Source of the DNA: Trochalopteron elliotii
Lineage: Eukaryota > Chordata > Aves > Passeriformes > Leiothrichidae
DNA: 64,000 nucleotides
Direction of reading: 5' to 3'
Assembly: GCA_024734555.1 (NCBI GenBank)
Contig: JANPWX010000445.1
Span: 1 to 64,000 of the forward strand
A model generated the notes under the pieces. It was not told the origin of the DNA, searched no databases, and saw nothing but the letters and a program-made list of their open reading frames with translations. Within the stretch, counting starts at the first letter, position 1. Each line of letters opens with the position of its first letter. Positions 21,061-34,838 of this stretch are shown in pieces. The translations under genes were made by a program, and so were the position numbers.

Positions 21061-21728
21061 AATTATTCTGAGCGCTCCAGCAGATGACTGGCAAGAGAAC
21101 AGCAGGCGTGAGTAGTGATAAAAGTAAACAGCCCAAGTTTAAAGTAGCAGGCTTTCCCGTGTCCATAGAGCCCTATTGTAGTGGGACAAAGAGGGTGCTG
21201 GCGATACCAGCACTCTCTCGGGGAATTCAGGGCAGAGTCCAGCACGTCCATTCACTCCAAAGACACACAGCTATAACCAGCACAGAGCTGCAGACTGGAG
21301 CCCAGCATGCTCACAAGAATAGGTGTTTAAGCAAAGTTGCTCAGGAGCACCCTGGGCTACCTATTTGACTGCATGCAGGCAACCTTCAGACAGGAGATAA
21401 GGACACAAGGATAAGGAGACACAGGGACCAGAGCTGTGTTGATTCCATTTAAACACACTTTAATTTTAAAAATGGTATGACAAAGACAACATGTCTTTGT
21501 CAGATAAAGAGATTAAGCACTCAGTTTAAGCCATGTAATACTCAAAATCAGTAGGAATCTCTTATTTGCATGCTTACCTTTGGAAAGTGCACCTCTCCTT
21601 CCTTCCCTCGAACTCTTCAGAGAGCTAAAGGAGGTCCTGTTGCTTCCAAACGCTTTTGTTCTTCTGTCCCTCCATCACATGGCTTGCCTTTTATATTTGC
21701 AACACACAAAAGTTAGGGCTGTTGTTTA

Positions 21729-21760
21729 AGAGAGAGAGGGAGAGAGAGGGAGAGAGGGGG
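21729..21760. repeat. GA-rich simple repeat
   Basis: AGAGAGAGGG units repeated over about 32 bp. Confidence 0.85.
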
Positions 21761-22576
21761 AATGTCAAATGGAAAAGTGCCATTGCAGTCATATATCAAT
21801 CAGGGCAGCAGCAGCAGCAGCTCTCTGGCAAATGGGAATTCCACAGAAATGTGAAGCTCTTGTTATCTGAGAAATCACAAAACACCACCAGCCAAGCTCC
21901 CCACTGCAGGGACTTCTCATTATTGGCAAGCCAGGAAATAGAAGGAAATGTAGGCGCTTTTTAAATTGCTGTTATTGTTTCAGATCTGGAGATAAGGACA
22001 CTGTGGCATGTGTAAGCCAGTGGAATATAAATCCTGAATCAAATTCCTTCCTAAACAAATGCACCATGTGCAAGATAAAGCAAACCACCAAGAAGAAAGG
22101 TAGTGGAGCTAAGTGAAGAATCTGACAGTAATGATTTAAAGAATTTGATAACTGTTTGCACTTGGAAAATATCTGTAGAAAAACTACCTGCTCCCTGGAT
22201 TACTCATTAATCGCTCTTTTTTTCTGACCAGTGTTTCTTAGGCCTTTTTAAACTGTGATTAATCTCAGATATCCTTAATTCAAGCTGTGCTGCTTCACTA
22301 CAATTGGTCAACTAAATCATCTGACATTCCCTGGCTCTCCAGTTGGGTGAGCAGGCAAGCATTTTCTGTATAAATGCTTGTCTTCAAATCTGCAATTCCC
22401 CTGCTTCAGGCAACCTGCCCTGAAATTCTGAAGTTTCTACTAAACAAACTCAGAAGTTTGCTCAGAGAAGAAAACATAAAACATTGTCTTTCTACTTTAC
22501 GCACATCTCTCTGAAGAATGCCAAGTTCGAAAGAAGAGATCCTTAAAATATTTTATAAAATATTATGAGTGTATGC

Positions 22577-22619
22577 AAAAAAAAAAAAAAAGAAAAAAAG
22601 AAAAAGAAAAAGAAAAAAA
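22577..22619. repeat. A-rich tract with AAAAAG units
   Basis: About 43 bp of A runs broken by single G residues. Confidence 0.85.
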
Positions 22620-25600
22620 TGCCCTGAGAGGCTGAAGGCAGGCTCCATCCACTGGAAAATCCCTCTCACAACAAGCACATCACAGCTCTGGATGCACCAA
22701 ACCCTCTTCTCTGCAGAGGAGGGTGTTTCACTTCCCTGTGGAGTGCCCCCTAGTCGTCCTGCAGGATTATGGGAAGCACAGACCTAAGATGGTCAATTAA
22801 AAAACAAGCAACATAACTGGCCTTTCACAAGCTGGATCTGTTCAGAGCCACTGGCCAGCAGATGGACAGGGCTCTGTGTCGATTGTGTTTGAACTCTAAA
22901 GGAAAGCTGGTATTTGATGGATGATGTTATTAGCTAAATGTCTCATGTGGTATAAGATCAAAGAACAGATGGGAATTGTGCCTTAAAAATAGAATAATCT
23001 AAAAGGGGAATGGCTTTTAGATGAGTAAGCATCATGGAAACAATAAAGGAGACTTTCTTTGGCTTGCTTTGCTGCACAGCCAGGTTTGACTGGTGGGATA
23101 AGTAAACAACTTAGGACCAAAATTCTTAAGATGTGAGTTTTTCTGTATTTTTTTCCATTCACATTCAGCGTTTACATTGTTTTGCTTCTTGAGTCAACCT
23201 TGTGTTTCTCTCCCTGACCAAATGTGTCCCAGCTCTCTGTTTCCATGCAGATGCCACTGAGGTCACCCAGGGTGGGTGGTGGCAAAGCTCATCACCACCT
23301 TCACCTGGCTGTAACCACAGACTAAGACTGCTGCTCTGGTACAGCACTCACCTTAAACACAGAGACTACACACAGCAACCTTTTTTAATTTAGCCAACAT
23401 CTTCCTTTAAAATGAAGGCTATTGGCCCTGTGGTCACTGTACTGCTGTGTTGTCTGTCTTTTTCCACTGGCAAGGAAGTTATTTAAATACTCTGGTTACT
23501 TTCAGTAAGAACCTCCCCACACGCAAGATAAAGTAGGTTCGGGATGAAATCCTCCAGGAGACAGTGGAGAGACCTACTCATGGTCCTCACTGAAAATGGT
23601 GCTTTAGGATTTTTTTTACTGGCACTGCTTAGGCTTCATATCTTTGTGTCATCTGCAGGTGACAGTATCTGTATTTTTTCTATTGTTGCTGTCGGCTGCT
23701 AAGCATATTCATCAATAATTCCTCAAACAGTGGTATTTTTGAGATGAAGTGCTCAGCAGTTTGCTACCACAACATATATTCTTAGTACAGGAAAATCAGC
23801 AAAAGTGGCTTTCAATTTTTTTTATCTTCAGAGCTTCCAGACTCTGTTTGGCAGCCAGTGGAAGTTAATCAGCAATTAATTGGCTGCACAGCCTGGTGAC
23901 TTATAAACTGACACTCTCATTTTTGGCCTTCTGAATGAACTACACGTGATCACAAGCACAAAAGTAGAAATATCTAATGTAGCCTTCCCCCAACTCAAAA
24001 ACACCGTGGCCCGTAACTTTTTCATAGCTGTTCATAAATCTTTATCCTCTCTCAAATGCTGCGACTTAATCCCACCCATAAAACCAGACATTTTGAAGAA
24101 ACAAATAAAGGCAGAAAGAACAGGAGCTCAGAGCTCAGTTTTCAAAGACCACTAGACATCTGAGATGACCCCAGATATAAGATAATATTTCCAGAAGATT
24201 TAAGGTATTCTGCTCCCCTCAGTTCTGATCTGAGTTCCCTTCAAAAGAAGCTTATCTCACTATAGAAGTATTGGCCTGAAAACTAAATTTAGGCTCTTCC
24301 AGAAGCAAATGTAGAGTTTCCATTCCAAATTACTTGCAGTACAGGCCCAATTCGGATTGACATCAATAGCAGTTTTTCTCTCTGCAAACAACCATAGATA
24401 TTCTGCTGACTCAGTTGAACTAAATATATGTTTATTTGGGTTTTTTTTAAAATAGAGGCTCAGGTGAGAGAAATCCCTTCCTTGTGATTTCAGGATGTAA
24501 TTTTGAAGAGATGGAGATCTGCTACTTCATGGAATTCTACTAATCTCCCTAGTTCAGTCCCCATAAAATACATTGGAGACTTGAACCCTATTTTTCATTC
24601 CACCACCACCATATGACCTACAGAACTGATGTTTGTCCTCAGAAAAGCATTGGACTCCCATTAGCTGCAGTTTGGTGGGACCCAAATGTTTGCCCTATTG
24701 GCATCATCAACCCCCATGTTCCTTCTTCAAAGGAGAAAGATTTCACTTCTCCATTGTGCATGTCTTGTGAAATATGTTCAGACTTGTGCAGAAAACTCAA
24801 TATTTCATTTTTCATTTTAAGGATTTCCCAGTGCTGCCACTTTGTAGTCTCCCCCAGGCAACTTTTACATTCTGAGACAGCAGGTAACAGACCTCCAAAT
24901 CATCAAACGTGCTGTCAGAACAGACATTGCCTGGTATCTGTGCTGGGTGTGTCTGCAAAGACCAGGAAAGGAGTACAAACTCAAGGACAACCTTTAAATG
25001 TAGATACACCCTCATGCACAGACATAAACATTGCACCCTTTTGCTGGCAGCAGTTGGAGGGAGTGGGATGCACAGGAATGCAGTTCAGGGAAAGGCCATG
25101 CTTTGTTCCATTATTGAATTGATGAAGGAGGGTTTATATTTGGGGATTGGCCATCAGTATTCCTCTCATAATTGTGAATGTAGGAGGAACTGAAAGCATT
25201 GTAATGGCAATCCACAACAACAAAAAAAAATGTAATACTTACATAATGACTTAATACTTCGTATATGTAAGAGGTACTCAGAATTCTTAGAGGAAGTATT
25301 TTCTATCATTTAAATAATAAAAATAAACATTTGGCAAGTAATATTCCCATTAAGTAAAACTACATAACCACATACAGCAATGAAGGAGCAGGTGGCAGAA
25401 AAGTCTATTTAGACACTCAATGCTTTTCATCTTTCTCCCCATGGTGCTTTATCTCAGATTTGTTATGCAAGGATATTTAAATACCTAAACACACATAATC
25501 TTCTGTAAACTAAATGGGTCTCTTCTTTCAATGTTTATGTGTATTAATGAATGTGTGTTGTTAAGAAACAGTAAATGGAAGTGTTTATTCAGTAATTTAG

Positions 25601-28600
25601 ACAAATACTGTTATTACAGGAAGGCTCTTGTCATCTGGGGATAAGGCTGCTATGGAGAAGTCTGTGAAAATTAGGTCTCAATTATATGCTTATTAATTTT
25701 AAGACAGAAAGGCATATTGCCTGTGGACAATAATGAGCCTTTAGGCTGTCTTGAAAATGCAGCTGCAGAAGGACCAGAAGTTGGTGTCCCCCTGGCTCCC
25801 TCAGCAGGGAGAAGCAGTTGGCCAAGTGGGATCTCCTCATCTGAGGTGTGCTGCCCACCAGGCACAAATTACTGTGGACTATCAGTGCTTTAAAGAGACA
25901 AGATGAGGAGCCTGACAATGTGCCAGGGGGAGATCCTGGATGAACAAAGTCTTGGCCATGTCTGAAGGAGAAGAGGGCCATGCTGTGGCATGGGATGGTT
26001 TTTGGGAGTGATCTGGGCAGAGTCACTGCCCTGCCCTCAAGTCACAGCCAGGCTGACCTGCCCTCACCAAGAGCCCCAGAGGATGGTTTGTAAAGGACAA
26101 GTGAAGAAGCCTGGATTCCTACATATTTTTTCCTTATGTCTCTCATGGTTACCCACTCAGGTTTTTCCCCTACATAACCATCAGCTCCTTGATCCCCACA
26201 TCTTGTTAATCGTGTGTAGTTAAACCCTTTGTCCTTTGCTCCCTACCACAATTTTTTCAACTGCTTTTAAAAGCCCCTACAAGACTGCTGACTGAGCAAG
26301 GGGCAGCAAACCCTCACTGAACAGCAAACACATCCTGTGGCTTCTTGCCACCTCAGGCAGCAAATTGTGGGTGCTTTGGTTTCCCCCTGCAGGACAGCAA
26401 TAGGATGCAACATTCCTGCCCAAGCACCACGCCTCCTCATATGCCCAAGAAATTGTCTAGAAATTCAGTTTTCTCTGTGAGATCTCAGCCTTGCCGTTAA
26501 AATTGATTTAATTTGAGCAGCTGTATGAAAAGCTGCAGGGAGAAAATAACATCAGGATCAAGAGACAACAGGCAACTCAATTCTACAAGAAACTTGTAAA
26601 TAGGAGAGTAAAAATATCTGTTCTACTTTCAGGCTGCTCAAAGGTGGAGTGCCTTTTCCCTAGAGCAGACTGTTGTCACCCTGATCCCTGTTCCCACCCC
26701 CTTTGGAGTGACTGGCTGCAGTCACTGGTGTCCTTTGCCACTACTTTACACCTAATGGAGAAAGAGGGAAGCTACTGTGTTTCCCTGAATTTCAACAACG
26801 TGGATCAACAGTTCTGCAGACACTTGTGAGGTGTATCCACCCTTCCTGAAGGCAGCTGTCTCAGTTTCAGCTGGTCTCCTCTCTCTGTCAGTGGAAACCA
26901 CAAACAGGCCCTGCCTGAAGGGCTGCTCATTTTGCTCATGATGGGATGAGGTGGAACTGCCTTTGGCAGAATCTGTTTATCTCTATTAATAACAAAAGGA
27001 GCCAATAGTCAGCCTGATTCAGTCATCCAGCTGTTGAACACCTTGGTTAGGGGAGATGAATTCCACCTTCAAGGTTGTTTCAAGTGATCTTACAAGCATA
27101 TGCAGTAGATGCTTAACATACCAGCTAACAATCTGCAGTTGCACATAGGTCAGTGTTAAATATCACACTTTTTTCCAAGGCTGCAGGGAAAGTTTTGCAT
27201 CAGACCCTGTGGGATAATGACACCTGATGTGCAGCTTGCAATTTGCAGCATATGTTTTCCACCTGAGAGAGAAAGGCTCTCTCTGTGAAAACCTGTAATA
27301 TGTCAGATGTTTATCTGAGTATCAAAAAATGTGGAAGCTTCCATGTGGAAATTTCTCCAGCATTTGTATCTCCACGTCCCCATGTGGGTGATGTGTGGTG
27401 CACCTTGGGCATCCACACTGGCCTCTCTACCTCCTTATCCCAAACCACAAACAATAACATTTCTGCTGATTCCTGTCCCCAGTGTTGCTCAAGAGGTCAG
27501 AAAGTTTGTCAGAAAGTCCTAAACAGCACCCAGTGCCACAGCTGGAAATTTTGCATTAATACAGACTGTTAAGGGTTAAGGACTCTAAAAGGATTAAGGA
27601 TTCTAAATGTGGCTTGAAGCAGCTTCCCTCAGCAAGGGTCAGATCCTGAGGGTTCCCTTGAAGCTTGCATGTCACTGAGCATCAAAATGCACCTTCATTT
27701 CTAGGATGGCTTGCACAAGATGGAGAAAACTCTAAGGCAGTAGCAATATCTCCACTCAATTTAGAAAAGCAACATTGCCTTCCTCAGGATAATACCAAGT
27801 TATGATTGTGGTTTGAACAACATTTCCATAATGACAAAAAATATCCATAAATTTGCTTGGAATTGTAAAACTGACCTGGCAAGAAACAAGACAGCTACTA
27901 ACAATAACAACCAAATTTTATTGCAGTCTCCTGCCAATACCACATAATATTATTTTCTTGCAGTAAAAATACAATAAGCAAAGTTGAGAAGATGTTTTTC
28001 TGTGCCTTTTACTATGAAAAATTAGAGTGAAATAATTTGTTTATGACTCAGGTTTGTGTGGCCACTCCCTGTGCGACACTTCATGTTTTAAAAGGAAGCA
28101 CTAAATGAAATTCAGTCTCAGCTAGCCAGTTTGGGTTAAATCTGCAGGGCAGCTCATCGTATGGGAAGTTGCTGAGAAGAAATGCTATTTAGAGCAGGAA
28201 ATTGGTGATTCATAATTGACATTAACTCCAGTTACCCTCCAATGTTCATGCTGTACTTCATGTGAAATTATTATAAGGAAAGAAAGGCCATTCCCTTGAG
28301 CAAGTTCAAGTTAATGTTTAGGAAACCATTTAAGTTATTATTAGGACAAAAGCCATTACAGTGGAATGGTCAGATGCTCAGACTGCACCCTTAGCTGCAA
28401 AGCCTGTGCATTTCAATACCTCTTTGCAGGTAACTCTTCAGACATTTGGTCATTTTGGCCAATTCAATGAAATTCCAGCTTCATCAATGTCCCACTCAGA
28501 TCTCCCACCTACTGGACAGAGCCAGAAATGATTCCTTTTTCAGCACTCCATATTTGCACTGAAATCCATTTACACACACAGTCCTTGTGATCCTGGAGGA

Positions 28601-30924
28601 ACTCCTGGAGGAGAAAGGAGCAGAGCCACAAGGATGCACCCACACACAGCTGCAGGAGGACCCAGCCTCAAGGCAATATTGGGCCTGTTCTGGCAGATAC
28701 CAAATTGCACTTTGCTGCAATTCAGACAGTGGAATGAGACAGCCCAGGGGCTGGGTCCTCACCTTATGCAAGCCAGCAATGCTCTGTGGCTTTTGCTGTA
28801 AGCTGTGACCTTGCACTGGGGGCAAATCTGGTGCCACTACGGCCTGGTCCTTGTCAGCTGGATGCTTTTCTTCTTGGTGTCCACCAGCAGAGGTGAAACT
28901 CACTGAAGCTCCTCAGAGTACTGCCCTTTATTCAGTCCAAAAGGACATATGAAAATTATTCCACCATAACATTAGCCTAGAATAAGGAATTAAATAGATC
29001 TTGTTATGGATTTTAGTGTGAGTAAAGCTTTGGCATCTTATGCAATTTTTTATGATTTTGGGGTTTTTTTCTGAATAGAAGCAGAAATATCTTTCTAATA
29101 TAGAATATGCCTTAAACTGCAAGTGTAAATCAGAGGCAGGCCTCAGGTAAAGAAAGAGATTAAAGACTCAGGCAGTTATAAATTTAAGTACCTTTGAGCT
29201 TGAGAAAAGCACTTTAAACCACTGCCTCATTATTACCTTTAGAGAAGAGGGATTTGGATTCCTCTTTACAAGGAGAGGTGCTCTGCAGCCCCAGTGCTGT
29301 GCATGACCAAGGACCCCAGAACAAAAGCCAGTCATTTTCAACAGCTGGTCAAGTTCCTGGGGCCCTACAAACTGCAGTGGATGCTTGGGGCACAGAGAGG
29401 TGACAGGTCATGGAAAGCCAAAGCATTCACCATCCTTCTTGAGCTGCTACTTGGGCTATGATAAGTGAGACAACAGAGGGATTTTTTGGGGGGATTTTTT
29501 TTTGCAAGAGCATCAGCATCCAGCCCCAGGAGCAAAACAAACTGAGGAAACATTCTTTGTGTGAGACCAGAGGTGCAAAAAGTCCTGGCAGAGCTGAAGC
29601 ATGCTGGAGTTGAAAAGGATATCAGAAAAGGATATTAACTGTCGTGTACTGAGAGTGATCATGGTAAAGGGTGAGAGAGTTTGCAAGACAAAGGCAGAAG
29701 AGGCAGGAGAAAGAACCATTCATTGGTGGTTCCAAATAACCTTCAGCTCTGCTGGGCAAAGGAATCATTGTAGAAATGTGAGTCCTGTACTTCATCTGAA
29801 AGCTAAAAAGATAAATAAGAGGTTATCAAATAGAGTCTAGAGACAGGAAATTTGCTTCCCTTAGCAAAGCCAAAGCTACAGCACAGTTCCAGGAGCTCCA
29901 GGAACACACCCCTGGCAAGGACCTCTCTTGGAATTACTGCCTGGGTTAGAACTTGGAGGCTACTGCATGAAGCAGAATTAACTCTGGAGCAAGGAATGAG
30001 GGTTTCCCAAGCAAAGGAAGTCAATCAGAACAGGCTGAGGCTGATGCAAGGATGCACAGAGACTGGGAAGAGCCCTGAAATGGAAAGCAAAGCCCAGTCT
30101 GCTGCAGCAGGAGACACTGAAAACCACATATCGTGTACACACCTTGGCAAGCCACAGCAGAGTTCAGCATTTGAGAAAAGAATAACAACAGATTACCTTT
30201 CCTAGAAAAGAATCAACATGGACCTGTGGTGCACAGCATGGGAGAGGAGGATGGTGGCAGCACCATTAAAAGCAAGGGGCTTATTTACAGGAGCCATGAA
30301 AAATACTGTGGGGAAAGATAAAAGGACAACCAGCCCATAGGCAAATGGCAATAATCAATTTTCAGCTGGACAGAGCTGCACAAGCTGATAAGAGTCTGAC
30401 AGGGTTACGAGCACTGAGAGAAAAGCTACAGGCAGCATAAGGGAAGAGAAGAAAGGGCTCAGAAGGACTGTTCCTCACTGAAGGAGATAAAGGCATGTGC
30501 AAATGAAAGAGAGAGTTCATAATAATGTCAGGGATTGTTTAAAATGTCACATCCTTGATCTCATCCCTAGGGTGAGCACACTGGAGCCAGAAAAACAGCA
30601 GAAACGGCTGGGGGACTCCTTAAACTGCAGAAGAGAGCCCAAAAACACCTCACTGTCCCCATCTTCACAGGGGTGGCTGGAGCCTTGCACCCCCAGCCTA
30701 GGGTGAGGTTTGTGAGAATCAGTGATGCAGGGAGAAATTCAGCCCTGGAGACACTCCTCATCCATCCACACGAAGAAATGTTGCTTCCTTAGCAGATAAG
30801 GAAAATTAAGTCATTATGTGAACAGGGCAAATTTTCCTCTGCCCAGAGGGAATGGCTTCTAGGAGACAGCTTACAGCACATATAACACCTGACAGACCAA
30901 GGAGTGCTCTGGTATTGAGAGTCT

Positions 30925-31240
30925 AGAGGAGGGACATGAAGATTATTAGAGGAGTAGAACACTTCCCACAGGAGAAAAGGCTGAGAGAATTGGGATTGTT
31001 CAGCCTGGAGAAGAGAAGGCTCCAAGGCAACATAATTGCAGCCTTTCAGTGCCTGAAAAGAGATTTAAACTGGAAAGGAACTTTCAAAAGGGCATATAGG
31101 AATAGGACAAGGTGTGGTGGCTTTAAACTAAAAGAGAGTAGGCTTAGATTATATATTAGGAAGAAATTCTTTGCTGTGAGGGTGGTGAGGCATTGGAATA
31201 TATTGCCCAAAGAACTTGTGGATGCTTTATCCCCTCCTCA
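30925..31240 (+). mobile_element. CR1 LINE fragment
   Basis: Contains the familiar CR1 stretch GTTCAGCCTGGAGAAGAGAA, followed by GATTATATATTAGGAAGAAA and GGTGAGGCATTGGAATATAT. Read in frame it gives LFSLEKRRLQGN and RKKFFAVRVVRHWN, typical of the CR1 3' portion. It loses similarity before reaching a CR1 3' terminus. Confidence 0.85.
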
Positions 31241-32325
31241 ATTGCACCTTCCATTGGCTGCACTGAACCCTGGGGTAGCTACAGCTTCTGTAAGACTTGG
31301 TTGAGGTCACAATCTTCTACCAGCCTGGAACATCTCTTTAGAATGACTGCAGTGATGCTTTGCAACTGCAGGGACTCATCCAATTAAGTTCACCCCTTCC
31401 ATTTCAAAAGGCCACTGTGGAAAATAAAGCAGCCAGGCTGTATCCCTTGTTTGCAAAGCAGGAGGCCTAACATGAATTCCATCAGAGAGCCTCCTAAATC
31501 CATACCAGCACTAAATTTCCCCTTCCAGCCATACAGTGATAGTTCCTGTTTTGGCATTTTCAACACTTATTGTTTTAATAAATCCAGTAGGATGGTGCAA
31601 TTGTATGGTTTCAATGCTTAAAACAAAGTACTCTGGAATGCTGATTTCTCATGGTAATTTTGGGAAGGAATAATGGTTGTGCTCTGAGATTCCTAAAACC
31701 CTCTGGAGATTGGGAATATGGCACCTGCATGTACCTCCAGTTTACTGTTCTGTTGTTGAACACAGAATAGGGATGATCAGTCTGCAGGAATTGTTAATTT
31801 TTTCTTTCATTGTTGATGTTCTCACTAAAAAAATGAGAAGTCTTCAAAACTAGTTGTTGAACAGAGATGCAATAATAATAAACCATAAAGACCAATCATT
31901 TTAATGCCAAAGAGCAGACTGTGGTACAATGAAGGCTCTGGGAATTGTGCACACAGTAAGTGCACCTTGGTCCCTGCTATCACAGCTGCAGTTTTTGTGT
32001 GCCTGAGCTGCCTGTCCTCAGAGCTGCCACCTGCAAATAGCCATGCAAACTCACCTTTCTGGAGCTTCTGAAGTGAGAGTTAAGACTGTAGGCCCACACT
32101 GGAAGTAGATCATGCCCATTCAGCTCTGTGGAGCACAAGGAGCTGTAGTGCAGACAAGACACCAGCATCTCTGGAACTGTGTTTTCTAAAGTTGCTTATA
32201 GGCAGGAGAAACTCCTGTCCTCTTTTCTTCATCCAGCTCTCTTTCCTGTTGTTATCAGGGGTGAATTGCAGCTTCCAGATCCAGACTGCAGCTTCCACAG
32301 CAGTGAGAAATTGTAGTACCAAGCC
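31241..32325. other. Intergenic, no recognisable feature
   Basis: AT-rich unique DNA between the CR1 fragment and the LTR; nothing identified. Confidence 0.5.
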
Positions 32326-32331
32326 CCTCAG

Positions 32332-32665
32332 TGTGGGCCTGATATTCCTGAGAGATTTTAGCCTGCTAGCAGCTGCTAAGTTTTTCTCAAGGAAAAATTT
32401 CTCAAGAAAGCTTCTTCTCAAAACAGTCTTGGCAAACAACTGTCCTTTCTCAAAACAATCTTTCTCCAGGTGGTGTTTTGCTGTTTCTCTGGTTTAAACA
32501 ATGTGATTAGAGAGGTGTCGTTCCTGTTCATCAATCATGTTAAGTCTGTATCAGAACACCTTATAAAAGGTAGTAAGAATTTAGACAATGAAGATTTTTT
32601 CCTATGTTCTTTGCCTTCTGAAATATTTGGAGTCTCTCATCTTTCTTTCATGTCCTATGACAACA
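32332..32665 (+). mobile_element. Solo LTR, ERVK-like, copy 2
   Basis: A 334-bp element starting TGTGGGCC and ending GACAACA, flanked on both sides by CCTCAG (32326-32331 and 32666-32671), a 6-bp target duplication typical of ERVK-class integration. It has TTATAAAAG near 32561 and the polyA signal degraded to AATGAA at 32587-32592. It is full-length relative to the copy at 3508-3839 and in the same orientation, with no internal sequence. Confidence 0.88.
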
Positions 32666-32671
32666 CCTCAG

Positions 32672-34635
32672 AAAATGCTGAGGGCAGGAGGACTTGGCCA
32701 GCACAAACACAGCTCCAGAGGGCTCTGAACCCTGAGGCTGCTCCCAGGATCAGCCCTCCCCACAAGCCTGGCTGCTCCTCACCTCCTGCATCCACTGCTG
32801 GTCAGTGTGGAACAGGATTCTGGCTGGTTGGACATCTGCCTGGTGCAGCACAGGCACACTTAGGGCTCTGTGACTGATGCAGTAAGATGTGTTGTATCGT
32901 GGCACAATAGTTTACTGAATTAAGGGAATCAAATAGTGAAGTCCAAACGAGATGCCTTTGCTTCTTCTGAGCAGAAATTCTCAAAATAATTCAAATCAAG
33001 CCTTCTGATGCAGAAATGCAATATCATGGTTTGATGACTTTGTTTTTCTAAGGATTTGGGCTGTGTTTTTTTCTGAGATTATTACATTTTCACAGGATAT
33101 TTCATTTGCATCTATGCTGTACTGTCCTGTAGAAAATTATATCATTTGAAAACATAATTTATTTCTTCTGGAGTTTTGCAATAGTAAAATTGCAATTCAG
33201 ATTGTCTGTAGCTGTAAATCAAACACACTTATTTTAATGGCCTGGTCTGCAGAGCTGGAGAAGCCAGCTCCATCCATCCAGTCTGTAATGAATTGATGAA
33301 CATCCCTGTTCCCCACAGCAGTCTCAAACTGCTCATAACACTCAAGCATTGATGTCTCTATATGAACAGTTTCTTTAATAACCATTGCCAATTGTGATTT
33401 TCCAGGTGAAGGCAGCCACCTTGCTCAAGTATTGAAATCATTTATCACCTGTCATGAAGGAGAGAGTCTCTTGGCATCCTCCTGTGCAGTGAGATATGCT
33501 TTGATCTCAAACCATTCTATCTATGGTGTAGTAAGACAAAGCACCACCTGCTATGAAGCTTGACAGACTATATAAAATTTAATTTATGTACATTACCATC
33601 TTGTCTGACATAAAAGAATCACATAAGAGAACAAGAAGCAAAATAAACTTTGTAACTGTAATCACAGGCACAAATATCTTTAATTTATGACAGACTTAAT
33701 AAAATAGGTTTTCTCCCAAATATACGACTCTTTCCAGGAGCTGTGCAGTGACTTCATTTATATGGTCTTAAATGAAAAGAATGCCTGTAGTCAATACAGT
33801 GCTACCAAATGAAAAATAAAAAGATCCAGATCTGATAAACCTGTCTGGTCAGTCTCACGTGCACAAAGGGCCAGAAATCTAAAGATAGGAGCTAAACCCA
33901 CCAGTCAACATGTAATCAATTTTCAGATCTTCAGGTAGTAGAACTCCATTAGCAGCAACACCCCAGCACCCTCCCAGATGCACAGGAATGAGCAGGAACA
34001 TTGTCTGGAAAGATGAGTTCCAGTTCCCACTCACAGACTTCACCACGTTCAGGTCCCACAGACAATCCAGAGGTGCCATCCAGCTCCCAAAGGGAAACCA
34101 AAATCCTTCTGTTCATTAACAGACTCTTGGTGGGCAGGAGCCACCTTAAAAAATGGGGAGAGAGAAAACAAATGTTTGCTGCCAGAGGAATCTGGTGGAA
34201 TGGGCTTGGGGGCTGGGGTGTCAGGGATGGGGCAGTCCCAGCAGTACTTTGCAGTCACTGCACTGGGAGGGTCCAGGCACAGCCCCTCAGGACATGCAGG
34301 GCATCAAGATCCTGCACTTCCATTCTTTTATAGACATGGCATGTTTGTGGGACACTGTATTTCAGGGAGACCACAAAAAGATATTACTGCAACAACTTAG
34401 GGTATTTCATTGTCACCCCTGCTGTGTCCCTCAAGGTATTTAGCTTTATATCCAGGGTGAGAGGGTGGAGGTCCTTTATAGACAGAAAATCCCTACTTGC
34501 CATTATGTTGCCCTGATGCAAAAGCTTTTTGATTGTTACAGTCTTGAACTGGAGTTTCTCACACAGCTTCACAAAAATAATATGTATTTTTAGCATTTAT
34601 CTATTGTTTACATTTTTCTGCTCTGGGTGGAGAAA
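32672..34635. other. Intergenic, no recognisable feature
   Basis: No exon, RNA or transposon recognised; short overlapping open frames only. Confidence 0.5.
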
Positions 34636-34818
34636 TGTGATGGACGGTGATGTTCACCATCCAGGTCAAGAGGTGGCAACCTGTGTAGCCAATCTCTGGC
34701 CTTTTGTAAAAATGTATATATGGAGTCAGATTTATAGAATAAGGAGTAGAAGCCTTCCCTTGACCTGCTGCGTGCCTGCGTCTGCCTCGTTCCTTGGGTC
34801 ATCCCTGCACCTGCCACA
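34636..34818 (+). mobile_element. Short ERV LTR (5' LTR fragment or short LTR)
   Basis: Proposed from TGTGATGG to CTGCCACA, with a TATA-like TATATATGG around 34715 and a following TAGAATAAGG that may hold a degraded polyA signal. The end is well defined because a primer binding site follows two bases later. The left end is uncertain. At 183 bp it is short for an LTR, so the 5' part may be missing. Confidence 0.55.
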
Positions 34819-34820
34819 TT

Positions 34821-34838
34821 TGGTGACCCGTGACGTGT
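34821..34838 (+). other. Retroviral primer binding site, tRNA-Trp-like
   Basis: TGGTGACCCGTGACGTGT starts two bases after the LTR's terminal CA. Avian alpharetroviruses use TGGTGACCCCGACGTGAT, primed by tRNA-Trp, with the same two-base spacer. The match is good over the first nine bases and diverges afterwards. No gag, pol or env coding sequence follows. Confidence 0.6.

Larger units (their letters stand above)
20900..30924. other. Upstream intergenic DNA, nearly repeat-free
   Basis: Apart from a GA-rich tract (21729-21760) and an A-rich tract (22577-22619) I recognise no repeats and no exons. The region sits directly upstream of the NDP promoter and could hold its enhancers. Near 22200-22290 there are several TAAT-core homeobox-type motifs (ATTAATCG, GATTAATC, CTTAATTC). 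Confidence 0.5.

Noticed and set aside
24613..25122. 169-codon plus-strand open frame upstream of NDP
   Set aside because: No domain or family signature; neighbouring frames are also partly open.
34620..34636. Purine-rich stretch before the short LTR as a polypurine tract
   Set aside because: Only about seven consecutive purines, interrupted by T. A PPT on the left with a PBS on the right would need a tandem provirus junction, which nothing else supports.
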